A stretch of DNA of 64,000 bases. Origin: Rehmannia glutinosa (lineage: Eukaryota; Streptophyta; Magnoliopsida; Lamiales; Orobanchaceae). Both the position numbers and the translations under genes were made by a program. Below the pieces are notes generated by a model that saw only the letters and a list, made by a program, of their open reading frames with translations, did no database searches and was not told where the DNA came from. Of the stretch, positions 31,850 to 42,914 are shown piece after piece (position 1 is the first letter of the stretch; every line of letters starts with the position of its first letter). The stretch lies in assembly GCA_016081115.2 (NCBI GenBank), contig CM071934.1:58885267-58949266 (forward strand). Reading direction: 5' to 3'.

Positions 31850-34800
31850 CCGTTTTATCCTCTCCAGCAGGTTGGCTCCAGTGGTGGCCTCTTATCATCT
31901 CGCCGGTTCAGTTTGGGTTTATTGCGGGCCGTCGTATTCATGATTGTGTTTCTCTTGCTTCTGAATGCATTAATTGTTTAGATCATCGAGCATACGGTGG
32001 CAACATGGCCATCAAGGTGGATATTCGCAAAGCATTTGATACCATTTCTTGGGATTTTTTGTTGGGCATTATGAGAGCCTTCGGTTTTTCGGACAAATTT
32101 TGTGGTTGGATTTCTATCATACTTCAGTCTGCCAAGCTTTCGGTTTTACTGAACGGCTCCCCGGTTGGTTATTTTGGGTGTTCGCAAGGGTTCCGTCAAG
32201 GGGATCCGTTGTCCCCGCTTCTTTTCTGCATTGCAGAGGAGGTCTTGAGTAACCTCATAAGTCATCATGTTCAATCCCGGGCTATCACTAGTATTCGGGC
32301 TGGTCATGGTATATCATATCCTACTCATTTATTGTATGTTGATGACGTGATCATTTTTTGCCAAGCTTCTATGGATAATGCTACGACTATCTCTCGTATT
32401 CTCTCGGATTATGAGCAACTTTCAGGTCAATATGCTAATCGTGACAAATCCACCATTTATTTTGGTAAATTTGTTCGTCGGAAGAGGGATATTCTTCGTG
32501 CGATCCAGATGAGGGAGGGGAGCCTGCCGCTTACTTATTTGGGTGTTCTGCTTTTTAAGGGGGTGCCAAGACGGATTCAATTTGAGCCTATCATCGATCA
32601 TATTATTAGCAAATCCAGTAACTGGAAGGGTCATTCTCTGTCTATGGCTGGTCGAGTTTGCTTAGTTAACTCTGTTATATTCAGTTCCGTTGTTCACTCA
32701 ATGATGGTCTACAAGTGGTCGGTCATGCTCATCCGTCGATTGGACTGGGCTGCTCGCAATTTTATCTAGACTGGGGACATCACAAAAAAGGTATTGTTAC
32801 GATTTCTTGGAGCCGTATGTGTGCGCCTATGGAGGAGGGTGGTTTGGGTTTGCGTTCTATTTCAACTATGAATGCACCCTTTCTGATGCGTTTTACTTGG
32901 GATATTTTGGCTTCGGAATCTCTGGCAGCTAGTTTCCTTCGTCGCCGTTTCTTGGATGGCGATCTTGAGCCTAAGGTCACTCCGGTAAGTTCCTCGTTGT
33001 GGACGGGATTTTGCCCTTTTATTTCTTCTCTCAAGACCGATTCTAGATGGATTATCAGGGATGGCTCGCTATTTCGTTCTGGTGGGATAATTGGCTTGGG
33101 TATAGTATTGCAGATAAATTGGGTATCCCTCACAGATTTCGCAGGGTTCTGGCTCAAAAGGTCTCCGAGTATCTTATTGATGGCACTTGGCATCTCAATT
33201 CATTGTTCATTTTGAATTGTGAAGATATTGTTATGGACATGTTAGACATGCCTGTAGTGGGTGGGGAAGATTCTCGGATTTGGTCTAAATCGGTTCATGG
33301 CGCGGTTACATCTCGTGCGACTACTGGCATATTCATACGAATCTTCCTATTGTTCATTGGGGTAAATAGATTTGGCACACGTGTATTCCGTCTCGTCGCT
33401 CTTTGCTTGTTTGGCGCCTGATTCATAACAAGCTTTCTCTGTGGGGACATTTGCAGAGGGGAGGAACTATTGGGCCTGCAGTCTGTCATTTTTGTTTCCA
33501 TCATTCGGAGGATTTGGATCATTGTTTTTTGGATTGTTCGATGGTGCGACCCAACTGGGATTATTTTTCTGGCCTATTCAACGTTCATTTGGATTTCTCT
33601 TATGGCATTTGGGGTGTTATCATTCAGAGCTTGAAGGTTATGGGGAGCTCTCAAATCCTATTTTTGTGGAAACTTACTCTGATTACTCTCATATGGGTCA
33701 TCTGGTCTTATCGCAATAAAGCGATTTTTGAGGATTACAAGATTTTAGTTATGGCTGTTCGGGCTCAGGTTTTTTCGTTCATTAGAGAATCTCGTCATAC
33801 TCCCATCGGTTACATGAATAATGATTCCCAGGATCTTTTTATTTTGAGCAAATTAGGCATTCCTGGCTGTCGTAGACGTAATAATTACCCTACCCTTGTA
33901 CGTTGGTGTCTCCCTCCATCTGGTTGGATTAAAGTTAATACTGACGGGAGTGCGCTGGGGTCGCCAGGGGATTCTGCTTGTGGTGGTGTCTTTCGGAATT
34001 GCCATGGCTTTGTGGTTGGCTGCTTCACTGTTCGACTTGGTTAGGGTTTCGCTTTTCTGGCAGAGTTACAGGGGGCTATCACTGCTTGCGAAATTGCTTT
34101 GGATAAATGATAGAATTATATTTGGTTAGAGTCTGACTCTTCTTATGTGGTTTGGATATTTTCTACCTTTTCTATGTAGGTTCCATGGGTCATCAAGGGG
34201 AGGCTAATTCTCTTATTCCGCCATCTTCGTCTCGTTCATTTTCGGGCGTCTCATGTTTTTTGGGAGGCTAATTGAGCGGCTGACACCCTTTCGAAGCAGG
34301 CATATGCTGTGGGTAATACTTGGTGGGATGCGGCGACAGATTTTCTTCATGAGTTTATTGTTGTGGATCGCACATTACTTTATCACTTTAGATATTAGTT
34401 GGGAGGGTTCCTTAGTTGCTAATTCGTGTTTCGGCTTTACGCACGGGCGGATCGTGCTATTGAGCACGACCCATGCATCTTCTATGGCTGGTTTTTGGAT
34501 GTTCGACATTACGCACGGGTGATCCATGCTATTGTGCATGACCCGTGCGTATTCCAGGCCTGGTTTTGGTTTGTTCGGCAGGACGCACGGTCTGCCCGTG
34601 TGGATGGGCATGACCCGTGCGTCCTCTTCGCCTTGCGTTGTGCATCGGATTGCATTTTTGGCAATTTGTTTTGCCTTTTCTTCTTTCTGGGGTACTCTTT
34701 TTCCTACCAAGGGTTTTTTCCACAAGGGTGGATTTTACCTTGTTAGGTTTTAATGAGACCCCATTTTTGCTACCAGGTCAGCTTGTGACTTGGGTTCATC

Positions 34801-34890
34801 TTTTTTGGCAGATTATTTCTCTTGTTTTTCGTTATTGCTAGTTGTTTGGCTTGTAAACAGCATTTTACTCTTTTATTTTTATATATTCCG
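31850..34890 (+). pseudogene. 5'-truncated LINE (L1-type) ORF2: RT, zf-RVT, RNase H
   Basis: Starting mid-RT, the sequence encodes QFGFIAGRRIHDCVSLASE (after a 1-base shift near 31890) and MAIKVDIRKAFDTISWDFLL (from 32005). Next come FRQGDPLSPLLFCI, the catalytic LLYVDDVIIF and a thumb region up to a stop at 32767. Further frames give the zinc-binding RVT domain (WRLIHNKLSLWGHL, CHFCFHHSEDLDHCFLDC, 33403-33560) and an RNase H start (WIKVNTDGSALGSPGDSACG, about 33920-33990). ORF1, the endonuclease and the first part of RT are absent, as in aborted reverse transcription. Multiple stops and shifts make it dead. The 3' tail (34437-34625) holds GCACGGGC/GCCCGTGC hairpin boxes; the exact end (about 34890) is uncertain. 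Confidence 0.88.
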
Positions 34891-34984
34891 AGTTTATTCA
34901 GAAAAGATCCGCATTTAATTTGGCGCTAGCATTTTAGCCGTGAAACGTAGAAATTTTGCACTACAACGTGACTACATGAGTACG

Positions 34985-35396
34985 TGACCATCTGGTCATG
35001 CATCTATTTGAATCTGAACACTCTATTGACGTCGCCGAAGCCATCTCCTGTAGGGAAGGGATAAAGCTCGCCATTAGTCTTGGGTTGAAGAAGGTTGTCG
35101 TTAAAACGGACAATTTGCAACTATACTATCGCCTTGTCAGTCCAAAGGAAGATTTTTCGTATTTTGGGTCAATAGTTTCAGATATTTTGATTATTTCGCG
35201 GTTTTTGAGTCTATTAGTCCTAGTTTCGTGAGAAGGTCGGGAAACATTATTGCGCACTTCCTTTCACAATTTTTATTTTCTGTTGGTAGTCTTGATCAGG
35301 TGATCGGAGATGTCCCGAACCACTTAATGGATATGGTTGATTTGGATCTGGCTTCATAATTAATATATTGCTTCATTCTCCAAAAAGAAAAAAAAG
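34985..35396 (+). pseudogene. Second LINE fragment: C-terminal RNase H (RVT_3 type) with A-rich tail
   Basis: A frame gives AEAISCREGIKLAISLGLKK then VVVKTDNLQLYYRLVSPKED, the RVT_3 pattern AEA..REGL..A...G...V.V.TD. After a shift it continues FVRRSGNIIAHFLSQF to a TAA near 35358-35360 and an A-rich tail (35381-35396). It is a different subfamily from the LINE before it, which has its own RNase H, and only the last ~400 bases are present. Confidence 0.75.
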
Positions 35397-35466
35397 TACG
35401 ACTATATTACAAATATAAATGTAAAGTTGCGGTGAAACAATAGGCAATAAAAATGGAAATAATTAA

Positions 35467-36518
35467 TAGAGAAAATGGTTCTTTTTACCCATTTGGGTTT
35501 AACAAAACACTTTATTAACCAACTTTCATAAAAACAACATTTCTACCCACTTTTACAATGAAAAGTAAAAAATACCCTTAACTATTTCTCTTTCTTGGTT
35601 TCAAGTAAAACAAATCCCTCCCTTAGTTATTTTCCTGTTTTCTTCCTCTCTTCTTCCTCTTTTTTTCCTTCCATAAATTATAATTTAGCTGCAACCCTAG
35701 TTTTTTGATTTTAAAGATACAAGAAACGATTGAAAGATGGGTGTAAGTCATTTGGAACCAAAGTAATGTATTACTTTCTGCAAATATTTATGTATATGCT
35801 TAGTTTTCATAACTAAAAAAAAATCTGCAAAGTTTAACGTGGCACGATCTGGCTCGCATACATGGCACGATCGTGCCACCATGAAATTCAACAAGGCATG
35901 ATCGTACCACCATGAAATTCAACAAGGCACGATCGTTCCATATAGATCACAATAGCAAAAATAAAAAAAAAATCGCAAGTCAACCCATTCATTCACACGA
36001 AAACTTCATAATTTACAATAATACCCGCAACATAAACGCCCACAAAAACAAGAATCTAAATACACACAACAACAAGAATCAACATAAAAATCCACAACAT
36101 GTGTTCAAACACAAAAATGCACAACCCAAGTGTTCAACCCAACAATCAAGGGGTACGTTCGTACCCATCCCTTTATATTTTAGGGGTATGATCGTACCCG
36201 TCTCTTAATATTTCAGGGATACGATTGTATCCACCCCTTTATATTTCAGGGGTACGATCGTACCCGTCCTTTTGGGCACGATCGTACCCATCTCTTAATA
36301 TTTCAGGGGTACAATCGTACCCAGCCTTTTGGGCACGATCGTACTCATCTCTTAATATTTCAAGGGTATGATCGCACCCTCTTTTGGGCACGATCGTACC
36401 CATTAGTCTCCAGCCCATTAGTAAGTGTACTTTAGTCATTGTGGGTAGAAAATGTGGTTTTTATAAAATTGGGTAGAAAAGATGTTCTAATATCCATAGT
36501 GGCTAGAAAAAATTTCCC
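35467..36518. mobile_element. Non-autonomous DNA transposon carrying a palindromic minisatellite
   Basis: The ends are inverted repeats: left GAGAAAATGGTTCTTTTTACCC ... CATAAAAACAACATTTCTACCCAC and right (reverse complement) GGGAAATTTTTTCTAGCC ... TATAAAAACCACATTTTCTACCCAC. Both sides are flanked by the 8-bp repeat ATAATTAA (35459-35466, 36519-36526), the duplication length of hAT elements. No transposase. The interior carries the GATCG palindrome arrays at 35838-35937 and 36151-36402. Confidence 0.75.
36151..36402. repeat. Minisatellite of GGGTACGATCGTACCC palindromes
   Basis: About ten copies of a self-complementary core (GGGTACGATCGTACCC or GGGCACGATCGTACCC variants) are separated by 16-20 bases of ATCTCTTAATATTTCA or CCTTTT spacer. 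A shorter array with GGCACGATCGTGCC cores lies at 35838-35937. Apparent minus-strand peptides (repeated YDRAQK/DRTPEI) are produced by the repeat. Confidence 0.85.
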
Positions 36519-36583
36519 ATAATTAACATATGGACTAGTATACGTGTAGGTAAAATACGAATATACATAAAGAACGCAAAAAC

Positions 36584-36775
36584 TTATGTGAGACGATGAA
36601 AATCCGTAAGATCATGAGACGGTGATACTTTAGTGTAAAAGTGATACTTTTAGTGTAAAAAGTGATACTTGTCTAAATACATTGATTTCAGTGTAATTTG
36701 AGAAGTATCACTTTTGATACTAAAAGTATCACCTTCTCACGGTCTCACGCCGTCTCACAGGAGACCTGTTGTATA
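36584..36775. mobile_element. MITE with GTGAGACG ends
   Basis: The left part (TATGTGAGACGATG ... CATGAGACGGTGATACTTT) is an imperfect inverted copy of the right part (reverse complement CTCCTGTGAGACGGCGTGAGACCGTGAG...GGTGATACTTTTAGTA). The centre has repeated GTGATACTTTTAGTGTAAAA words. No duplication is certain. Confidence 0.6.
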
Positions 36776-38677
36776 AAAAATTACTCGAAAGTAAACATAC
36801 GATTTATTTTGACATTGTTTTTATTTGAATTGTACTTATATTAAGATTATATTTTAAGAATATTTTTATATTATTTAATTTATAATAATATATAACATAA
36901 ATAAAAAACAATTATGTAATAATAATTAGTATACTTTTATTTGAACTACATTTATAATACACTTATGTTTGGATATATAAAAATAATTTAAATGTTTTTA
37001 TAATACATAAATTATAATTATGATAAAAATAGAAACAATTATTTAATAATAATTCATATATTTATAAATTATTAGCATTCTAATTTTATTATTTATACAA
37101 TATTCATTTAATAAATATTGATAACTTTTGAATAGTTTCTAGATTTATTTAAATATGATAATTTTTTTTTATACGGGTAACCATAATACCTATATAAATT
37201 TTTTATTTAAAAAATAATGTGTATTAGGCGACGCTTCAAAATATATAAGGAAAACTAAAGTATTTATTAGTTATTAGTATGTACGAGTATTAAATGAGTA
37301 TTATACTAGTTCTACTAACAGAACTAAATCTAATGATTAATAATTATTTTGGACAAAAGAAATAATTTTTCCCCAAAACATTAATGCTAAAATCATTTAT
37401 TTGAAAATATTAATTAACACTAAATAAGCCCCTTTTTGAAAATTCCTAACTAATGCACTTTGGAACAAAAATAAAGAAAAAGCAATAAGACTTTCAACAA
37501 ATTAAATACATTATTTTATCTGAACATTATTTTGGTTCATGTGACATAAGAAAATAATAAAATTCATATAATTAAACATTTTCTTTTGTACAGTGCTAGG
37601 GATAATAGGAGAAGGAACACACACTAATATGAGATCGAACTCAAGTCACTCGCTTTGATGGCACAAACTTCTACTATTGAAGCAAAAGGTTGATCCCACG
37701 TATTAACACTTCTACATTAAAATACTATTCAATCCAACAAATTAATATCTCCAATATACTTAATCCAAAATTATTTTTTTTTTCTCACAAATCAATACAT
37801 ATAATATAAAAAATAATAGAAAGAAAGAATGAGAATGAAACTCTATAACTTGATATGTCACATGACAAACTTTCCTAGTCTAATAATTGGCTTCAAGATT
37901 TCCCCACTACTACACAATAGTAATAGTAATTATTACAAAGCCACGTTCACTAGGTATGTTGTGGTTTGGGCTCTTTTATCTTAGGGGACTTCCCTTTTGT
38001 GAAGGCCACTTTGCCTTTATCCGTGGTGGGCCTTAGTTTGTCGGCCCTGTTGCCTCTAATATGAAGGTAGAAAAAAAAGGGAAAAGGGGAAAAAAACACA
38101 CACAGAGAGAGACGGCAATCAACTACTTTTTTCACCACAAAAAGGCCACATCGATAGGCACGTGAGAGACCCAAAAAGCCCACCATTTTGATTATGTACT
38201 GAATTATTTTAAGGTTTATTTTAATGACTTTGGATCACTCGTTTCTCATTATGGGATGGCAAGATTTTAGTGCAGAAAATCTTTGTTAAAACGTGCCTTC
38301 TTGGGTAATCACTTTTTACACCTAGACTGTAAATGAGTGAAGTCAGAGTCCGAACATATTACTATTTAAATTTATTTAAGATTTACTTGTTTAAAAATTA
38401 TATTTGAATTTAATTAGATTGCTAACAAAACCGAGTTTCAACGAGCCTTAATTTAGTCAAATAAAATTCGAGTTCAAATGACTTTATTATTTTCTAACAA
38501 ATCAAGTCAGATTGAGTCGAGTTCAAAATATTGCCGAACAAAAAAAATGTGTTTAAACTTAGTTTGTTAAGTTAATGAAATCGAACTTAAACAAAATGTT
38601 AATGATCGATCCCAAATCAAATATCTAGTAATATAAAGTTTTTAGTTACCCTACTTATACCTAGTTGAATTGGGAAA
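36776..38677. other. AT-rich gene-free DNA
   Basis: Very AT-rich to about 37900, then a moderately GC-richer 37940-38190 stretch with no recognisable product. I see no transposon ends or genes that I would defend. Confidence 0.6.
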
Positions 38678-38917
38678 TAGAGGTGGCAAAATGAGCCCAA
38701 CCAGCTCGATGTTATAGGGCTGGACTAGGCTAGGTTGTTTCGGCACAAAATATCCGAGCCTATTTCATTTGGCCCGATGGGTCGAGTTGGTCTGACTTTT
38801 AGCCCAACCCGATAGGTTTTGTACACAATATATACGTGGGGTTGGATTGGGCTATGTTTTTTGCATGCTAAAAGGAAGTCGGGTTGACCCGACCTGACCC
38901 CCAATTTTTGTCACTAG
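38678..38917. mobile_element. hAT-like MITE
   Basis: The left end TAGAGGTGGCAAAATGAGCCC pairs with the right end reverse complement CTAGTGACAAAAATTGGG. The interior is rich in GGCCCGA, CCCGACC and AGCCCAACCCGA words, the usual texture of this plant MITE class. Duplication not identified. Confidence 0.6.
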
Positions 38918-40089
38918 CCCAATGGGCCCGACCCAACCCAATATTTGGTCAACTTTGTTGGAAGATTGATTTGATTAAATAAGGAGCAAAAAGAGAAGAC
39001 AAGGGGATGACTTTTGTGTTGTATATATTTACATATAAAGTTTACAGACTTTTTATTTTATGTTTTCAATTACCCATTTCTATTTTGTTTATAAATTTTC
39101 CAATGGAAATCACCATTTTCATTTTCCTCTTTTCACATAAAAAATATCTCAAATCTACAATTCTAATTCTCAACCTTATACACTACTCTACATCACATAT
39201 CAATCAATGTGTTCATCTTTTCATCCAAATATATATGTGACCCACAACTACCCACTATATCTACTTAAAATGTTACTATTTTTAAATTATATATACCTAA
39301 TGAGACTCACTATCTAGTAGCTACAATCTTACAAATATAATATTATATATTTAAATTAAAATATTGAAAGTGGATATCATTCACCACTATCAATTTTTTA
39401 AATCATTATATACATAAAATACCACTTCAAAACTATTTGACCAAATATAATCTCATTTCTAAACCTATATAAAACTCATTTCCATTCATTCACCCAAACA
39501 TATTTCTTATTTTCACACGAAAACCGATAAATTCTTAAAATTCAAATTTCAACACTAAAAACTAGAAATGAGCCATGGAATCATAACCATACATGGGCAT
39601 ATGTGTCCCACTTTGGTTTTGTGTTGCATTAAATGTGTCCCACATTGATTATACCATATTCAACTGCAAAACACCTAACTTAATGTAGCGATCTTCGCAA
39701 AAATACGAGATCAATTAATTACTAAAATGAATAATTATGTGTGTCGCAAATAATATAAAAGAAATCCTAAACACTATAATACAAGTTTTAAGGTTTATAA
39801 ATAACTAAATTAATTACTAAAACGAATATTCAAAACTAACACAAGAGGCCTAGATTAAATATGAATGGGGAAAACGTCTAGGGATTCAGATTTTTTTCTT
39901 CAATTACCAAGCAGAATAGCAATCAATTAAACATGCGATTAAACAATTTCGAAGACAGATATAAACTAGGTCTAGATCTGATAATTTTCAAATTCACATG
40001 TTAAGTCTATATAGATCTAATTTACTCAATTAATTAACCAAGTTAGATATATATATTACCCATTCATATATAACCCCCTAATTGAATTT
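38918..40089. other. Gene-free DNA
   Basis: AT-rich; a 77-codon frame at 39007-39240 is F/I/L-rich by composition and unsupported. From about 39680 the text resembles LTR or leader sequence flanking the next reading frame, but no paired copy exists in the window. Confidence 0.5.
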
Positions 40090-41336
40090 AGTCCGGTAAT
40101 AGCTTTAACCAGCTGTCTCGGACTAAGCTGGTGGTGATGGCTGCGATCTTAGAGGAAAAGAAGACCAACTGGGCTGAGTTTGTTTCAGTCGTATCTGCCA
40201 AAATGTGATCAATATGACCATCAAGGAGGATGGGATGTTCGGATGCTTGTTGGGATACGGCCTGGTGATTGGCCATTTGATGGAAGTGAAGGGGATTGCC
40301 CTGCGACATGGAAAGTTATTCCATGCGAACAAGAAGATGTTCAAGGCAAACCTTTCTGGAGCTCAGAGGAAGGCGCATGCAAGGAAAGCTGAAACAAGTG
40401 AGGGTGAGTCAGCTGACCCTGCTGAAGACACAGTTGCAACCGCTCCAAGTCTCTCCCCCAAGCCCACCCAAAAGAAGAGAGATGCGGCAACTAAGCCAGC
40501 ACTTGCCCCTACAGCCAAGTCCAAGAAAGTTGTTGCCCTGCCTGCAGCCGAGCCACAAGCATCTGCCCCAGCAGGAGCCACAAACACCTGCCCCAGCAGC
40601 CAAGCCACAAGCTCTTGCCCCAGCAACCAAGACTAAGAAGGATATGTCTACGCCTTCTTCAGTCGTAAAGAAGAAACGCACAGTTGTGCTCCACAAGCCA
40701 GCTGTTGCGAAGAAAATAAAGATGGTGGAGCCAGAAGCCACCCAGGAAATAGCTGAAGAGGAAGCGTTTCCTCTTGTCAAGACAAAGAGAAGGAGATCGT
40801 ATATCGTGATCGACCTTGAAAGCCGAGTCGACTACTCACCGTGGAAGCCGAGAAGAAGATCTGCTAAGACACAAGATGAACAATATAAAGAACAAGATGG
40901 TGGCGATGCTGCCACCAAGGACGCCCAGAAGACTGGTAATGTCGATCAGCAGAGTGTAGAAGACCCAGCTGCTCGTAAGACAGTTGAGGAGAAGCAAGGA
41001 GCTTAGACAACTGAGACTCTTGAGGAAAGAGCTGTCAAATCCCCTCAGACCGATGCTCATGAACATGAGGAAGAGCAAGCTCCACTTGCCACGATTCCAG
41101 AAGATGGAGATGATGATGCTGAAGTGATAATGTACTCCCCAGTCTACCCGGACATTCAACAGAGATTGAGGGATTGGAGAAATTGGAAGCTGAGTTACTC
41201 TCGACAACAATTTGAGCAACCAGAGTTCATCGAAGAAGAAGAGGAGCTCTTAAGCTTCATAGGAAACGTCTCTATCCACTATGACCTCAATGAAAAGCAT
41301 AATCAATCAATCAATCAATATACATGCTTGTTAATT
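40090..41336 (+). pseudogene. Broken transposon-type reading frame with K/P/A-rich middle
   Basis: Three segments in order. 40090-40205 encodes LSRTKLVVMAAILEEKKTNW ending at a TGA. A shifted frame from 40205 gives GCLLGYGLVIGHLMEVKGIA ... FHANKKMFKANL and a lysine/proline/alanine-rich stretch. After another shift near 40560 come basic and acidic stretches to TAG at 41004-41006 and beyond (EEEEELLSFIGNVSIHYDL, to 41336). The 'KTNWAEF ... GYG' opening resembles proteins annotated in plant genomes as putative transposon or retrotransposon-associated ORFs, followed by low-complexity tails. That is recollection of pattern, not a match. It is not an intact gene. Confidence 0.45.
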
Positions 41337-42160
41337 TGATTCAACCCATCCTAACCCTAGAACAAAGAAATTAGCTCATGGATATATCTATCAATTCAAT
41401 TAATCAAGAGATAATAATCACAAACATGATTATGAAGCAATTAATATCAAAGAAAATCAAATAGACAAATAAAGGAGAAGAAGAATTACATTTTTTCAAG
41501 TTGTAAAGAGATCCAAGAGAAAAGCCTCAAATTCACGTGAAGAAGAGAAGGGAGAAAGAGAGAACAATTTAAATCCTATATCTAGCTTGAATGATGAAAA
41601 TCTAAAGTATAGGCTCCCCTTTTATAGCCCAAAGGCCGTCTACAACTCGGGAGAGTCCAAATCTTAAAAAAAATTGAATAAAATTGGAAAAAATAATGCA
41701 AAATCCTGACGAATGGACAGTGACGGACAACGAACGACCGTTTGCCCTCTTTTTTTGTCATGAATGGCCACTGAATGACCGTTCCACCTCTTTTTTTCTT
41801 TGGACGGTCATTGAATGTCCAGTGAACAGTTGTTCCCTTTTTTTCCCCATGTGAACGGCTACAAAACAGTTGTTCCCGTCCATTCGTAGTGTTTTTCTTT
41901 TGCTTGTTCACTGAGCGTTCACCAAAACATACCCTCAACCATATTCTTGTTCAATCTTCGTTATGTCTTGTATTTTTTCACCAAAAATTAATAAAACACG
42001 CGAAAATGGACCAAACAGCAAAACACAAAAAATGCAAGCAAAAACACAAAATACACCATGGAATACATAGAAATCAAACCAAAATAGTCACACAAAACAT
42101 TGACAAAAACACACAAAACATATCACTTTTAGGAAGCACTCTCATTTAATATATTGTCGC
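41337..42160 (-). mobile_element. LTR-like segment, minus orientation
   Basis: On the minus strand a strong TATA box GGCTATAAAAGGGGAGCC (plus 41616-41633) is followed by a T/C-rich leader with no long frame, as in R-U5 of a plant LTR. Upstream of it (plus 41700-41930) are three degenerate ~65-bp repeats with GACCGTTCCACCTC and T-run cores. Termini and partner LTR were not found, so this is tentative. Confidence 0.35.
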
Positions 42161-42280
42161 ACAGTGATTGTGTATTAAAGCATGGAGCTCACCTTGGTGT
42201 ATAAAAGTGTGTAAGTTTGGTAAGTCAATCCAAGCTTTGGAGGATGTTTTATAAATGGACCAATGAGAAAATCATCCTCC

Positions 42281-42762
42281 TAGTGGTTCACGGTTAAATC
42301 GGTCAGACCGGTTCAATCGCCAGTCCAACTAATTTGATAAAAAAAAATAATTTTTTCTTGTTATATTGTATATAATAAATTACTTGAATATCAATTGTTT
42401 TGTTTCTGTTAAAAAAAATTGTATATAATAATACATTAATATATCAGTTATTATGTGATACATGTTTTAAATGAAATATATATATATATATATACACACA
42501 CACAACTAAAACAAATATCTAACATGGTTCAAGATTCAAATAATTACATAGATATAGCAAAATACAAAATTGAAAACTCTAAAAAAACTAAAAAATTAAA
42601 AATAAACAAAAAAATGGTTTTGGCCAATTCAACCAGTTTTTGGCGGATTTTGACCGGTTCAATCGTAAAAATGGTTTTTAAGGCCTAATCAGACTGGTCC
42701 AACCATCGGTACGTAGTTCAACCGGTTGAATTAGTCGTTCTGGTCCAGTTTTAAAAACACTA
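42281..42762. mobile_element. hAT-like MITE rich in ACCGGTT
   Basis: It starts TAGTGGTTCACGGTTAAATCGG and ends with the inverted partner (reverse complement ATAGTGTTTTTAAAACTGG). Repeated GACCGGTTCAAT and ACCGGTTGAA words lie on both flanks of an AT-rich core with a TA/CA microsatellite at 42477-42507. The interior frame at 42455-42688 is not a gene. Confidence 0.55.
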
Positions 42763-42914
42763 TTTTGGAACTTCCTCTTTATTATGGAGGAAACACCAAG
42801 TAGCTTCTAGTTTTAAATTTTGTGTATATGTATATATATATATGAATAACAAAAATTATTAGAATATATATTGTATAGATTTTGATGATGCTTAGAAAAC
42901 TATCTATTAGAAAG

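Noticed and set aside
34375..34753. Several overlapping frames of 60-116 codons on both strands
   Set aside because: They cover the GCACG hairpin boxes of the LINE 3' tail; GC-rich low-stop DNA rather than genes.
36151..36402. CRISPR-like regularly spaced repeat
   Set aside because: Spacers are themselves repeated and the genome is clearly a plant; this is a minisatellite in a transposon.
36239..36439. 66-codon minus-strand frame with repeated YDRAQK units
   Set aside because: Artefact of the GATCG palindrome minisatellite.
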